Positions 9,123 to 22,912 of a stretch of DNA of 64,000 bases are shown here, piece after piece. The stretch spans positions 43,595,152 through 43,659,151 of the forward strand of contig NC_088865.1 of NCBI RefSeq assembly GCF_032884065.1. Reading direction: 5' to 3'. The position numbers were made by a program, and so were the translations under genes. The DNA is from Artemia franciscana. Its lineage: Eukaryota > Arthropoda > Branchiopoda > Anostraca > Artemiidae. Every line of letters starts with the position of its first letter. Position 1 is the first letter of the stretch. The notes beneath the pieces are model-generated. The model had not been told where the DNA came from, made no database searches, and was given only the letters and a program-made list of their open reading frames with translations.

Positions 9123-9665
9123 TTTAACTACGTAAAACTTGCGAATATACAACATTCTTTGCTGTGCCATCGTCTGTGCATATAAATAGATTGTCAGGTT
9201 TACCGACTCTTGAACATGCAACGCATAATGGTCCATGGGAAAACAATCCGTATTCAGATCTATACCTCATGATTCTATTGATTGCCCTTGAGCTTTGTTG
9301 ATGGTGATTGCTAATCGACCATTTCCTTTGTTGCCGTCGTCATTTATATATCCCCCTGTGCCCCCCGGCGTCCCCGTTGTAGTTGTGTCCCTGTGTCCGG
9401 GTCGTCATTTATATTCCCTGTGTCCCCGTCGTCATTTGTGTCCCGGTGTCCCAGTCTGTGATTTCTATTTGAGTGTCCCGGGCGTCATTTATATTCGTCA
9501 GGATATTGTAGGGCATCGTAGCATCGATGAGTTTAAGCAATTCTTGTCAACTGATTGTTTCGCCTATAAAGAATATTATCTCGAGGTAAGAACTGATCAC
9601 CGACCACAACGATTGCCACTTTGTTGATAGTTGCGTATCAGGAGGCATCAATTCGATTGCTGTTT
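8882..9665 (-). mobile_element. Helitron fragment, minus strand, cut by the assembly gap
   Basis: The 3' end is CTAG at 8885-8882 with the usual hairpin, imperfect here. Going rightward (toward its 5' end) come a (TA)n run at 9035-9118, a helicase C-terminal scrap (9120-9300), minisatellite (9300-9497) and a Rep-region scrap (9497-9665). The sequence stops at the N gap; the equivalent in the second copy continues to 19553. Confidence 0.7.
9497..9665 (-). pseudogene. Helitron Rep-region fragment
   Basis: The reverse complement matches 3118-3345 of the Rep-helicase gene (KTAIDLMPTDT and EVAIVMVGDQFLPRDIIL region), with many substitutions and an internal deletion. It is an older, diverged copy. 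Confidence 0.75.
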
Positions 9666-9765
9666 NNNNNNNNNNNNNNNNNNNNNNNNNNNNNNNNNNN
9701 NNNNNNNNNNNNNNNNNNNNNNNNNNNNNNNNNNNNNNNNNNNNNNNNNNNNNNNNNNNNNNNNN
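9666..9765. other. Assembly gap of exactly 100 N
   Basis: Exactly 100 N, the usual size for a scaffold gap of unknown length. Sequence left of the gap matches the end of the second block (to 19508), and sequence right of it matches 2859 onward, so the gap joins two overlapping contig ends. Confidence 0.98.
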
Positions 9766-12700
9766 ATGACGTCGTTTGGAGCCCAAATCGAAAATCCAGA
9801 TCAATTTATGTCTACTTTCAAAGTAAAAGGGCAAATTTATCATAGAGCAGGGTCCCTTCTACCATTCTCAGGCGAGAATCATAAATTTTTACAATTGTAC
9901 TTCATCAGTGATAGAAATTCTGAATTGAATGCACGTTGCGAAATTTCTCCCAACTTTGAAAGGACAATCGTTTCCCAATTGCAACATCTTTTCCACGAAA
10001 ATAATAATTTAGTGCGTCTGTTCAAAACAGCCATCGATTTGATGCCTACTGATACGCATAAAATTGTTATTTCCGCTGACAAAACGCCTCCTGGCCAACA
10101 TGTGCGTAGATACAATGCTCCAACTATCGACGAAGTGGCAATCGTTATGGTCGGTGATCAGTTTTTACCTCGAGATATTATTCTTCATAAGCGAAACGCT
10201 CAGTTGTTAAGAATTGCTGAAACTCATCGATGCTACGATGCCCTACAATATCCTATCATTTCTTGGGATGGAGCCGACGGCTATCACTTTAGTATTAAAT
10301 TGATGAATCCAGCCACTAACAAAGAAATGAATAAGAAATGCAGTGCAATGCATTATTATTCCTATAGACTAATGATTCGGCAGGATGAAGAAAATTATAT
10401 TTTAAAATGCCGTGAATTGTTTCACCAATTTGTCGTTGATATGTATGCTAAAATTGAATCAGAACGTTTGCTATATATCCGCCTGAATCAGACCAAGCTC
10501 CGCTTTGAACAATACATTCATTTGCGAGATGCAGTTATAAATGACGGTAATACCACAAACGTTGGAAGATTAACAATTTTACCTTCGTCATATGCTGGCA
10601 GTCCCCGTCATATGCATGAATATACTCAAGATGCTATTGTGTATGTTCATCTCTATGGTCGTCCAGATTTATTTATTACATTTACATGTAATCAATCTTG
10701 GGACGAGATACTGCAGCTTTTACTTCAAGGACAATCGGCGGTTCATAGGCATGACATTACGGCCCGTGTCTTCCGCCAAAAGTTGAAATCACTGACAAAC
10801 TACATAGTACAACTTGAACTGTTTGGGTCAGTGCGATGCTGGATGTACTCAGTGGAATGGCAAAAACGAGGTTTGCCACACGCACATATACTAATCTGGC
10901 TACATAAAAAAATTACTTCGAACGAAATTGATGATGTGATTTCCGCTGAAATACCTGATAAAAATGTCGATAAGGGGTTACATGATATTATTGTAAAAAA
11001 TATGATACATGGACCTTGCGGTGCACTGAACGAAAATTCACCATGCATGGCCAAAGGATGGTGCACAAAGCAATATCCTCGATTTTTAGTATCCAACACA
11101 ATTACTGGCAATGATGGTTACCCACAATATAGAAGAAGGTCTACTGAAGATGGCGGTAAAACAGCAATAATAAAGAAGCGTAACGGTACCACCATCGAAG
11201 TAGATAACCAGTGGGTTGTTCCATATTCCCCATTATTATCAAAAACATTTAATGCGCACATAAACGTTGAATACTGTAACTCCGTAAAGGCAATCAAATA
11301 CATATGTAAATACGTCAACAAAGGCAGTGACATGGCAGTTTTTGGCTTGCAGCCCGAAATCAAAGATTTCGACGAAATCGTACAATATCAGGCTGGAAGA
11401 TACATAAGCAGTAATGAAGCTGTTTGGCGAATTCTTTCATTTCCGATACATGAACGTAGTCCAGCTGTTGTTCACTTAGCGGTACATTTACAGAATGGTC
11501 AACGTGTTTATTTCTCGGAAACCAACGTGCAACAAAGAGCCCTGAATCCACCGGATACAAAATTAACAGCTTTTTTTTCGCTTTGCAAAAATGATTCTTT
11601 TGCAAAACAACTGCTGTATACTGAAGTGCCTTCGTATTACACGTGGAATACTAAAAATAAAGTATTTGAACGTCGAAAACAGGGTAAGTCAGTCGACGGC
11701 CAACCTACCATCTTCAAAGATACCACGATAGGAAGACTCTACACCGTTCACCCCAATCAACATGAATACTTCTTTCTACGCCTGCTTTTGGTGAATGTAC
11801 CCGGTCCGACATCCGTTGAGTATTTGAGAACTGTAAACGGTACTATACATGACACTTACCGTAGTGCATGCCAAGCTCTGAATTTATTGGAGAATGACCA
11901 ACACTGGGATAACCACATCAATGACGCGTGCGAAACGTCAACCCCAAGTCAAATTCGTGCATTGTTTGGCATCATTTTAACAACTTGCTCTCCATCAGCT
12001 CCTACAGAGTTATGGGAAAAATATAAGTCAAAAATGTCCGAAGATATACTCCATCGAAAACAGTTAGAGACGTCAGATATGACTTTTGATTTTACATCAG
12101 AAATTTATAACTACACTTTAGTTATTATAGAAGATTTGTGCGTACGTATGGCAGACAAACCTCTTCAGGATTTGGGAATGCCTTCACCTAACCGTATCGC
12201 TGCTGTTTCGACATGTGTAGAATTGGATCTTGAACAAAGTTACAGTACGAGTGATCTATTGTCGTATGTACAAAATAACATTTCCAAGTTAACGTCGGAA
12301 CAAAAAGACATTTATGATACGATAATGCATTGTGTCGATAACAACGTTGGAGAAATTTTCTTTTTGGATGCGCCAGGAGGTACTGGTAAAACGTTTGTGA
12401 TAAAACTGATTCTGGCATCAATTCGATCAAAAAATGATATAGCGTTGGCAATTGCGTCGTCCGGAATAGCCGCAACATTGCTGCCTGGTGGAAGAACTGC
12501 TCATTCCGCTTTGAAATTGCCTCTGAATTTGCATTCTACAGAAACTCCCACGTGCAATAATTCCAAATCATTTGGGATGGGTAAAGTATTGCAGCAATGC
12601 AAACTTATTATTTGGGATGAGTGCACAATGGCACACAAAAAATCGCTCGAGGCTCTGGATCAATGCTTGAAAGATTTGAGAGGGAAGTCGAAACCCTTTG

Positions 12701-13050
12701 GCAGCACATTAATATTGCTTGCGGGAGATTTCAGGCAAACATTACCTATAATACCTAGATCAACTCCTGCAGACGAAATGAATGCTTGCCTGAGAAATTC
12801 TAATTTATGGGCACACGTAAAAATATTAAAATTAACTACAAATATGCGTGTCCGATTGCAAAACGATGACTCTGGTCAAACATTTTCAGATCAATTGCTG
12901 GCAATTGGAAACGGAAAGCTCCCAGTAGACTCAATTTCAGGACGTATACAACTACCCGCTGATTTCTGTAATTTAGTGACGTCCAAAAATGAATTGATTG
13001 AAAAAGTATTTCCGAATATTCTAAAAAATTATAAAATAATAAATGGCTAA
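9766..13050 (+). CDS. Helitron Rep-helicase, copy 2 (lacks first 227 residues)
   Basis: The frame is open from the gap and corresponds to residue 228 onward of the first copy. It retains the HUH histidines (GLPHAH), the tyrosine pair, Walker A and Walker B. Differences seen are I to M in VVD(I/M)YAK, R to L in ELD(R/L)EQ, and a few silent ones. It ends at the same premature stop after KIING, so the frameshift is shared by both copies. The missing N-terminus is due to the N gap, not to a real deletion. Confidence 0.88.
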   Translation: MTSFGAQIENPDQFMSTFKVKGQIYHRAGSLLPFSGENHKFLQLYFISDRNSELNARCEISPNFERTIVSQLQHLFHENNNLVRLFKTAIDLMPTDTHKIVISADKTPPGQHVRRYNAPTIDEVAIVMVGDQFLPRDIILHKRNAQLLRIAETHRCYDALQYPIISWDGADGYHFSIKLMNPATNKEMNKKCSAMHYYSYRLMIRQDEENYILKCRELFHQFVVDMYAKIESERLLYIRLNQTKLRFEQYIHLRDAVINDGNTTNVGRLTILPSSYAGSPRHMHEYTQDAIVYVHLYGRPDLFITFTCNQSWDEILQLLLQGQSAVHRHDITARVFRQKLKSLTNYIVQLELFGSVRCWMYSVEWQKRGLPHAHILIWLHKKITSNEIDDVISAEIPDKNVDKGLHDIIVKNMIHGPCGALNENSPCMAKGWCTKQYPRFLVSNTITGNDGYPQYRRRSTEDGGKTAIIKKRNGTTIEVDNQWVVPYSPLLSKTFNAHINVEYCNSVKAIKYICKYVNKGSDMAVFGLQPEIKDFDEIVQYQAGRYISSNEAVWRILSFPIHERSPAVVHLAVHLQNGQRVYFSETNVQQRALNPPDTKLTAFFSLCKNDSFAKQLLYTEVPSYYTWNTKNKVFERRKQGKSVDGQPTIFKDTTIGRLYTVHPNQHEYFFLRLLLVNVPGPTSVEYLRTVNGTIHDTYRSACQALNLLENDQHWDNHINDACETSTPSQIRALFGIILTTCSPSAPTELWEKYKSKMSEDILHRKQLETSDMTFDFTSEIYNYTLVIIEDLCVRMADKPLQDLGMPSPNRIAAVSTCVELDLEQSYSTSDLLSYVQNNISKLTSEQKDIYDTIMHCVDNNVGEIFFLDAPGGTGKTFVIKLILASIRSKNDIALAIASSGIAATLLPGGRTAHSALKLPLNLHSTETPTCNNSKSFGMGKVLQQCKLIIWDECTMAHKKSLEALDQCLKDLRGKSKPFGSTLILLAGDFRQTLPIIPRSTPADEMNACLRNSNLWAHVKILKLTTNMRVRLQNDDSGQTFSDQLLAIGNGKLPVDSISGRIQLPADFCNLVTSKNELIEKVFPNILKNYKIING

Positions 13051-13661
13051 ATGAAAGAGCGATTCTCGCACCCAAAAATATAGACGTCCATGAAATCAAC
13101 AATACTGTTTTGACCAAGATTCGAGACCAGGCAGTCCTTTACAAGTCAGTCGACACAGTTTTGGAACCAAATGAAGCGGTTAATTATCCATCTGAATTTT
13201 TAAATTCCATAGATTTTTCAGGGTTTCCACCACACGTGCTACAACTAAAAATAGGCGTACCAATAATAATTTTAAGAAATATCAACCCACCAAAGCTTTG
13301 CAATGGCACGCGACTTGCCGTAAAAAAAAAACAATGGAAAACCTAATAGAGGCCACAATCTTGACAGGGCCTTTTGAGGGTGAGGCTGTTCTTATTCGTC
13401 GCATTCCCATGATTCCAACGGATCTGCCTTTTCAATTTAAAAGATTGCAATTCCCAATTCGATTAGCATTTGCAATCAGCATTAACAAAGCTCAAGGTCA
13501 ATCATTAGAAAAATGTGGTATAGATCTTAATACTGATTGTTTTTTCCCATGGACAATTGTACGTTGCATGTTCGAGGGTCGGTAAACCTGACAATCTATT
13601 TATATGCAGCGACAATTGGACAGCGAAGAATGTTGTATATTCGCAAGTTTTACGCAGTTAA
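13044..13661 (+). pseudogene. Helitron helicase C-terminus, copy 2, with extra frameshifts
   Basis: Corresponds to 6137-6754. Two homopolymers differ from the first copy: the A run after GCCGT near 13322 has 10 instead of 11, and the T run near 13540 has six instead of five. Each shifts the frame, so the C-terminus is split into three pieces. Homopolymer changes may be sequencing error. Confidence 0.8.
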
Positions 13662-13838
13662 TTTGTATTGTATCTATCTATCTATCTATCTATATAAAAA
13701 CGAGTTGTGTGTATGCATGTTTGTTAGTTTGTAAAAAGAGCGTTTGCATATGACGTCATTATTAGTACATACGGCTTTGTATATGCACAGACAATGGGAA
13801 AGCCAAGAATGTTGTATATTCGCAATTTTTACGTAGTT

Positions 13839-14005
13839 TAACTCCTGCAGACGAAATGAATGCTTGCCTGAAAAATTCTAATTTATGGGCACACGTAAAA
13901 ATATTAAAATTAACTACAAATATGCGTGTCCGATTGCAAAACGATGACTCTGGTCAAACATTTTCAGATCAATTGCTGGCAATTGGAAACGGAAAGCTCC
14001 CAGTA
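13839..14005 (+). pseudogene. Internal helicase patch, copy 2
   Basis: Same patch and same flanking 45-bp repeats as at 6932-7098. Confidence 0.8.
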
Positions 14006-14225
14006 GTGGGAAAGCCAAGAATGTTGTATATTCGCAATTTTTACGTAGTTTGAAACACATATATAAATCTATCTATATTCACAGGTGGGACACAGGGACA
14101 CAACTACAATGGCGCATAACTAATATGGCGCGTAACGACTTACGCGCGCGGGGGGGCTTGGGGGGGGCGCGAAGCGCCCCACCAACTAGGTGTTGGGGTG
14201 GCGCGAAGCGCCACCCCAACAGCTA

Positions 14226-17207
<2,982 letters not shown>

Positions 17208-17244
<37 letters not shown>
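17208..17244. repeat. (TA)n microsatellite, right of pogo-like insertion
   Basis: A short TA run that closes the interrupted microsatellite. TA at 17208-17209 is the right-hand target duplication. Confidence 0.9.
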
Positions 17245-17249
<5 letters not shown>

Positions 17250-17554
17250 TTGTTTGTGTACTGACGTCATTTTTGTCGACTGTCGACTGACGTCATTATA
17301 CCGTCATGAAGTTGTTTCTCGACTGATGTCATGTTTGTCGACTGTATATGACGTAATTTTAAGTATATAGGAAGGCCTCTCAAAGAGAAATTTTTAATAT
17401 AGATCTTAAAATGACCGAAGAAACAGCAAAGGAAGCTGCTCAAAGAGTTAGTTCAAAGAGAAATTTTAATATAAATCCTACAATGGTAGAAGAAACAGCC
17501 GAAGAAGCTGCTCAAAGAGTTAATTGAAAGAGAAATTTTAGTGTAAATCCTACA

Positions 17555-17854
17555 ATGGCAGATAAAACAGCCGAGGATGCTGCTCAAAGAGTTAATTCCA
17601 AAAGGCTTGCGGCTAAAGAACGCAAAACCGCGCAGTTAGATGAAAATCAGCCTGGACAGCAAGAATCAAAACATATCAAAAGTGAAAATGATAGTGATAA
17701 TGATTGGGTTTGGGATTTTGACTTGGATAAGGTCACCAATACCTACCAGATTTTAGTTAAAAAAACAAAGGTTTGGCGAAATGTATTTCATAGTGCCGAA
17801 AGACAAGCCACGGTAAAACAAACCAAACAACTTGAAAGTGATACCGATGATTGA
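17555..17854 (+). CDS. Small acidic Helitron-associated ORF, copy 2
   Basis: Same 99-residue frame as at 7742-8041, with no difference seen in the translation. Function unknown. Identity probably reflects allelic duplication of the sequence, not selection. Confidence 0.45.
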   Translation: MADKTAEDAAQRVNSKRLAAKERKTAQLDENQPGQQESKHIKSENDSDNDWVWDFDLDKVTNTYQILVKKTKVWRNVFHSAERQATVKQTKQLESDTDD

Positions 17855-18228
17855 AAAAAATTCGTTGAAAGGACTATCAAAATGGCAGAAGAAACAGCCG
17901 AGGAAGCTGCTCAAAGAGTTTATTCAAAGAGAAATTTTAGCATAAATCCTACAATGGCAGTAGAAATAGCCGAGGAAGCGACTCAAAGAGTTAATGCCAA
18001 AAGGCTTGCGGCTAAAAGAGAAAGTTAGAAAAGAAAGCGTGCCGATAAAAACAGGCTTGAGGCTCAAAGAGAAATTACCAAAAAAATCATGCCGAGGAAT
18101 CACAAGAACAACGTGAAAACAGGATTGCGGCTCAAAGAGATAATACCAAAAGAAAGCGTCCCGAGGAATCACCACCAGAGCCATTGAAGACTTTAAGACG
18201 TTACGGACCGGGACACCGTGACACAAGG

Positions 18229-18490
18229 AATATAAATGACGACCGGGACACTCAAAGAGAAATTACAGACTGGGACACCGGGACACAAATGACGACCGGG
18301 ACACAGGGAATATAAGTGACGACCGGGACACTCAAAGAGAAATTACAGACTGAGACACCGGGACACAAATGACGACCAGGACACAGGGAACATAAATGAC
18401 GACCGGAACACAGGGACACAACTACAACGGGGACGCCGGAAGGGAACAGGGGGGATATATAAATGACGACAGGGACGCAGGGAACATTCG
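18229..18490 (+). repeat. GGGACAC-type minisatellite, copy 2
   Basis: Same degenerate tandem units as at 8386-8680. Confidence 0.75.
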
Positions 18491-18695
18491 ATTAGCAATC
18501 ACCATCAACAAAGCTCAAGGGCAATCATTAGAAAAATGCGGTATAGATGTGAATTCGGATTTTTTTTTCCTATGGACAATTATATGTTGCATGTTCAAGA
18601 GTCGGTAAACCTTACAATCTATTTATATGCATAGACAATGGGACAGCGAAGAATGTTGCATATTCGCAAGTTTTACGTAGTAAAAACATATATAA

Positions 18696-19553
<858 letters not shown>

Positions 19554-19574
19554 TATATATAAATATATATATAT

Positions 19575-19723
19575 ATATATTTTCTTTTTAGTTTTTTTTT
19601 GTAGTTTTTACCTTTTTTAGTTTTTTTCTTCTTTTGTATTAATGCTAAAGCCAAGGTTCAAACCTGGAGCCTCTCGGACCTAGAACCTGAAACATAACGC
19701 TTTACCAACTCAGCTACTTCGGC
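19575..19723 (-). mobile_element. Probable tRNA-headed SINE with A-rich tail
   Basis: On the minus strand a tRNA-like head (19723-19644) is followed by an A-rich tail with the AAAAACTAAAAAAGG pattern. It interrupts a Helitron start module: EEAAQN is followed by ECIHAEVAEL instead of RVYAKRLAA. Pol III promoter boxes plus an A-rich tail are the standard SINE plan. No LINE-derived body was recognised. Confidence 0.5.
19644..19723 (-). ncRNA. tRNA-like sequence (SINE head), not a standard tRNA
   Basis: Eighty bases. The acceptor arms GCCGAAG/CTTTAGC pair at six of seven positions. The D arm carries a perfect A box (TAGCTGAGTTGG). The T arm has stem CCAGG/CTTGG around loop TTTGAAC, with a 9/11 B box (GGTTTGAACCT). 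The anticodon arm does not fold and the middle is about eight bases too long, so an aminoacylated tRNA is unlikely. Confidence 0.55.
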
Positions 19724-19739
19724 GTGAATACATTCGTTT

Positions 19740-19800
19740 TGAGCAGCTTCCTCGGGTGTTGCCATTGTAGGTTCTTCAGTCATTTTACAATTAGAAATTT
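19740..19800 (-). pseudogene. Helitron start-module fragment
   Basis: MTEEPTMATPEEAAQN read on the minus strand is the conserved Helitron N-terminal start, cut by the SINE-like insertion. Confidence 0.6.
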
Positions 19801-19859
19801 CTCTTTCAACGGTCTTCTTACAATTAAAAATTTGTCTTAGAACGATATTCTTAAATACC

Positions 19860-20085
19860 TGTGTCCTGGTCGTCATTTATATTGCCTGTGTCCCGGTCGT
19901 CATTTGTGTCCCGGTATCCCAGTCTGTAATTTCTCCTTGAGTGTCCCGGTCGTTATTTATATTCCCTCTGTCCCGGTCGTCATTTGTGTCCCGGTCTGTA
20001 ATTTCTCTTTGAGTGTTTTTTCTTTTTAGTATTTTTTAGTTTTTTACGTTTTTTTCTTTTTTCAGTTTTCTTTTTCTTCTTTATT
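19860..20085 (-). repeat. GGGACAC-type minisatellite and T-rich tract
   Basis: Units GTCCCGGTCGTCATTTGTGT and relatives occupy 19860-20020, followed by a T-rich tract like those at 1215-1740. Confidence 0.7.
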
Positions 20086-20431
20086 TTTCAGCTTCACTAT
20101 GAAATACATATCGCCGAACCTTTGTTTTTTTAACTAAAATCTGGTAGGCATTGATGACCTTATCCAAGTCAAGATCCCAAACCCAATCATCATCGCTATC
20201 ATTTTCAGTTTTGATATGTTTTGACTCTCGCTGTCCAGGTGGATCTTCATCTAACTGCGCGGTTTTGCGTTCTTTAGCCTCAAGCCTGTTTCCTTGCTGT
20301 TCTTTTGATTCCTCGGCACGCTTTCTTTTCTGACTTTCTCTGTCAGCAGCAAGTTTTTTGGCATAGACTCTTTGAGCATCTTCATCGGCTTTTGCCATTG
20401 TAAGTTCATCAGTCATTTTAAACTTAAACAT
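20081..20431 (-). CDS. Helitron start fused to small acidic ORF, unknown function
   Basis: The 116-residue frame starts MFKFKMTDELTMAKADEDAQ, nearly identical to the start of the Rep-helicase at 2178, and includes one and a half of the 23-residue repeats. After GNRLEA it switches to KERKTAQLDEDPPGQRES, an acidic stretch and DWVWDLDLDKVINAYQILVK. The tail is the relative of the ORF at 7742-8041. It looks like a Helitron gene whose nuclease and helicase were replaced by this tail. Nothing indicates a function. Confidence 0.5.
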   Translation of the reverse strand: MFKFKMTDELTMAKADEDAQRVYAKKLAADRESQKRKRAEESKEQQGNRLEAKERKTAQLDEDPPGQRESKHIKTENDSDDDWVWDLDLDKVINAYQILVKKTKVRRYVFHSEAEK

Positions 20432-20590
20432 TAATAGATTTCTACGTGAACATATATGTCTTAAATATCTTTAATGACGTCACCGTCATAGCAAAAATGA
20501 CGACAACTAACTTCATGACGCCAGTCGACACAGAAACATGACGTCACCTGATCCACAGACAGACAACTTATTTTTATATATATAGATAGA
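20432..20590 (-). promoter_or_regulatory. Helitron 5' terminus and leader, minus strand
   Basis: The 5' TC lies at about 20586-20590 with TATATATATAAAAATAAG next to it. TGACGTCA palindromes stand near 20471 and 20537. The leader is the same subfamily as 2040-2177. Confidence 0.65.
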
Positions 20591-20714
20591 TATAATTCTA
20601 AAATTGTCAGGTAATTTTCTATTTTGAAATAAAAACTAAAAATTATTGCTCAGACAACATATATATTTTTGATAATTACATAATAGCTTTAGTGGTTCTG
20701 GACTGAAAACTAAA

Positions 20715-21056
20715 TATGCTAATCAAATTGGGAATTGCAATCTTTTAGGTTGAAAAGGCAGATCCATTGGAATCATGAGAATGCGTGGAATAAGAAAAGC
20801 CTCACCCTCAAAAGGCCCTGTCAAGATTGTTGCCTCTATTACGTTATAACAGACATAACACGTCATTTGTGTCCCGGTGTCCCGGTCTGTAGTTTCGTTA
20901 GTCGACAAACATGACGTCAGACGACAAACAACTTCATGACGACATACAGCTCAATCCTTATAATGACGTCAGTCGACAAACATGACGTCAGTCGACACAC
21001 AAACATGACGTCAGTCGACAGACAGACAAACAACTTATTTTTATATATATATAGAT
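20715..21056 (-). mobile_element. Helitron remnant: helicase scrap plus 5' end, minus strand
   Basis: A helicase piece (EATILTGPFEGEAFLIPRIL and DLPFQPKRLQFP, 20842-20715) lies next to a minisatellite scrap and a 5' leader. The leader has four TGACGTCA sites (near 20911, 20961, 20980, 21004) and its terminus is near 21056. Everything between these parts of the gene is deleted. Confidence 0.75.
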
Positions 21057-21306
21057 TTACAGGTGGGACACAGGGACACAACTACAATGGCGCGTAACTA
21101 ATATGGCGCGTAACGACTTACGCAGTATAAAAACATATATATATATCTATCTATATTCACAGGTGGGACACAGGGACACAACTACAATGGCGCGTAACTA
21201 ATATGGCGCGTACCGACTTACGCATACGGGGGGGGGCTTGGTGGGGCGCGAAGTGCCCCCACCAACTAGGTGTTTGTGTGGCGCGAAGCGCCACACCAAC
21301 AGCTAG
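21057..21306 (+). mobile_element. Duplicated Helitron 3' modules
   Basis: Two copies of the 3' module start (CAGGTGGGACACAGGGACAC, ATGGCGCGTAAC boxes) lie in tandem. Only the second goes on to the terminal hairpin (stem GTGTGGCGC/GCGCCACAC, loop GAA) and CTAG at 21303-21306. The sequence GATAGATATAATTC follows at 21309 and also stands at about 20585, flanking the remnant. Confidence 0.75.
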
Positions 21307-22680
21307 TAGATAGATATAATTCCTTTTCCGTAAAGTGCCAATGGCGCAGTAGGTTTAAGACTTTTAAAGTGAGCTTAGGAGGCGAAACCCAAACTCTGGT
21401 TCGTAGTAATTTTTGTTCGCCGAACCTTCATTTATTTTAATTATTTAGATGGTGGGACAAAAATTAGTCCAGGTTTTTTATTTTCAAAGGTATGTTAGGA
21501 AGTTTGAAAAGGAGGCTTTGTATAGATTACGATGGAGGAGGAGCGTGCGTAGCTGTGTCGGTCTCAGGGGGTTTGGTGCTGCGGTGAGTTATTATTAGTA
21601 GTTTTAGCAGCAGCATTAGTAGTAGTACTGTTCACATTTATCACTGTTACAATTGGAGTGTAGGAATCCTCCAGTGCGGGATTCACAAACATGAAAATCC
21701 CAGACCGAACAATCTTTGACTTGCATTGCAATATCTCGATACAACTTATACGGATTACGAATTTGACATTTAATATCATAATCGATTGCAACTGTGCAAT
21801 TTTTATATGGCCAACTTTCAAGAGTGTAGAAACACGGGGCAATATGGAATATTTTATGAAGTCACTTGGAAAAAAAATTCGTTACAGCTTACAGCTTTTA
21901 CAGCTTAGGGTATTAAATTGGGACTTTCAGGGCAACTTTAGAAGAATGTTGAACTAAAGTTAATCTTAAATATAAAACGTGGGAATTAATTGAACGGATG
22001 CCTCCACATATACAGGATACCTATTGGTGTGGTATTATAGACGAAAAGAATAAAAACAATTTTTTAAATCAGTGTAAAGTCTGACATTGGAACGAAAACC
22101 AACAAAAACTGTCCTATGTAAGACGGGGGCTAACCCATTACCCCACGGTTTCCCCTAAAGTCTGTCTTACTTACCCATTGTTTCAGAAGTCAATGTTCCA
22201 TTATGAGGAAAACGGGATTGAAATAAAAGGTGATTTTTGCAGCACCTCTAGGATAGAAGGGCTTATTGGTGTACATGTGCTTCTAACGGTAAAATTATCA
22301 GTCCCAATTTTTGAAAGGCAATTGGAAAATAATACACCTTCAACTACTAACTGGCTGCATTTGTCGCGCCAAAAAAGGCTTATAGTAAAGCGCTACTAGA
22401 ATTTTAGCGTAAAAAGAGGGGTTGAGGGGAAGCTCCGTTCGCATACAGGACGATTTCAGTTAATTATAAGTCTCAGGATTCACATTTTACATTCATTAAA
22501 AAAAAATTTATTTAATTAGATTAAGACATTGATGACTAATTACATAGTAAGCTATATGATAATTAGCTTAAATAATAATTTGAGCGTTCAATTTAAAGAG
22601 CTTTTGTGCGCGGTCAAAATCTCCGTTCACCCAATGTGTGACCGAGCTATCAGTATGTTCTCTCTCATTAAACCATCCAG
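21307..22680. other. Intergenic, with one LINE 3' end
   Basis: At about 21500-21610 lies a LINE 3' end (GTGCGTAGCTGTGTCGGTCT and a (TAG)n-like tail), the same type as at 32070-32140. A weak tRNA-like A box (TGGCGCAGTAGG) with half a B box lies at about 21340-21410. Nothing else was recognised; the small frames have no family features. Confidence 0.5.
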
Positions 22681-22741
22681 AACAACTTTGATACTGAAGA
22701 TTATATTATAACATAAAGAAAATCTAACAAAATGTAACAGT

Positions 22742-22912
22742 TTAGCTCAGAACTTTGGCGCTTGTGGCGATCCAGTCAAGGTAGGATGTTACACGGGTGA
22801 AAGCATCTGGGTATCCTTCTTCGCAACCTGCAGCAGCACCAAAAGAGGTAATGCCCAAGGTCTTGTAGGTTCCATCGGCATTAAGATGATTCAATGGTCC
22901 ACCTGAGTCACC
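22742..22912 (-). CDS. Protease exon 6: catalytic Ser and C-terminus
   Basis: Acceptor CAG ends at 22913. Encodes [20 protein letters not shown] through [20 protein letters not shown] and ends SAKVLS plus TAA at 22744-22742. No AATAAA follows closely; AATATA about 45 bases downstream is a possible weak poly(A) signal. Confidence 0.95.
   Translation of the reverse strand, partial: GDSGGPLNHLNADGTYKTLGITSFGAAAGCEEGYPDAFTRVTSYLDWIATSAKVLS

Larger units (their letters stand above)
17245..18695 (+). mobile_element. Second copy of the non-autonomous Helitron derivative
   Basis: Matches 7435-8881 almost base for base: 5' leader with TGACGTCA, start modules, small ORF, minisatellite, helicase scrap. 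One indel near 18200 (GACGTTACGG against GACTTACGG) is visible. Confidence 0.8.
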
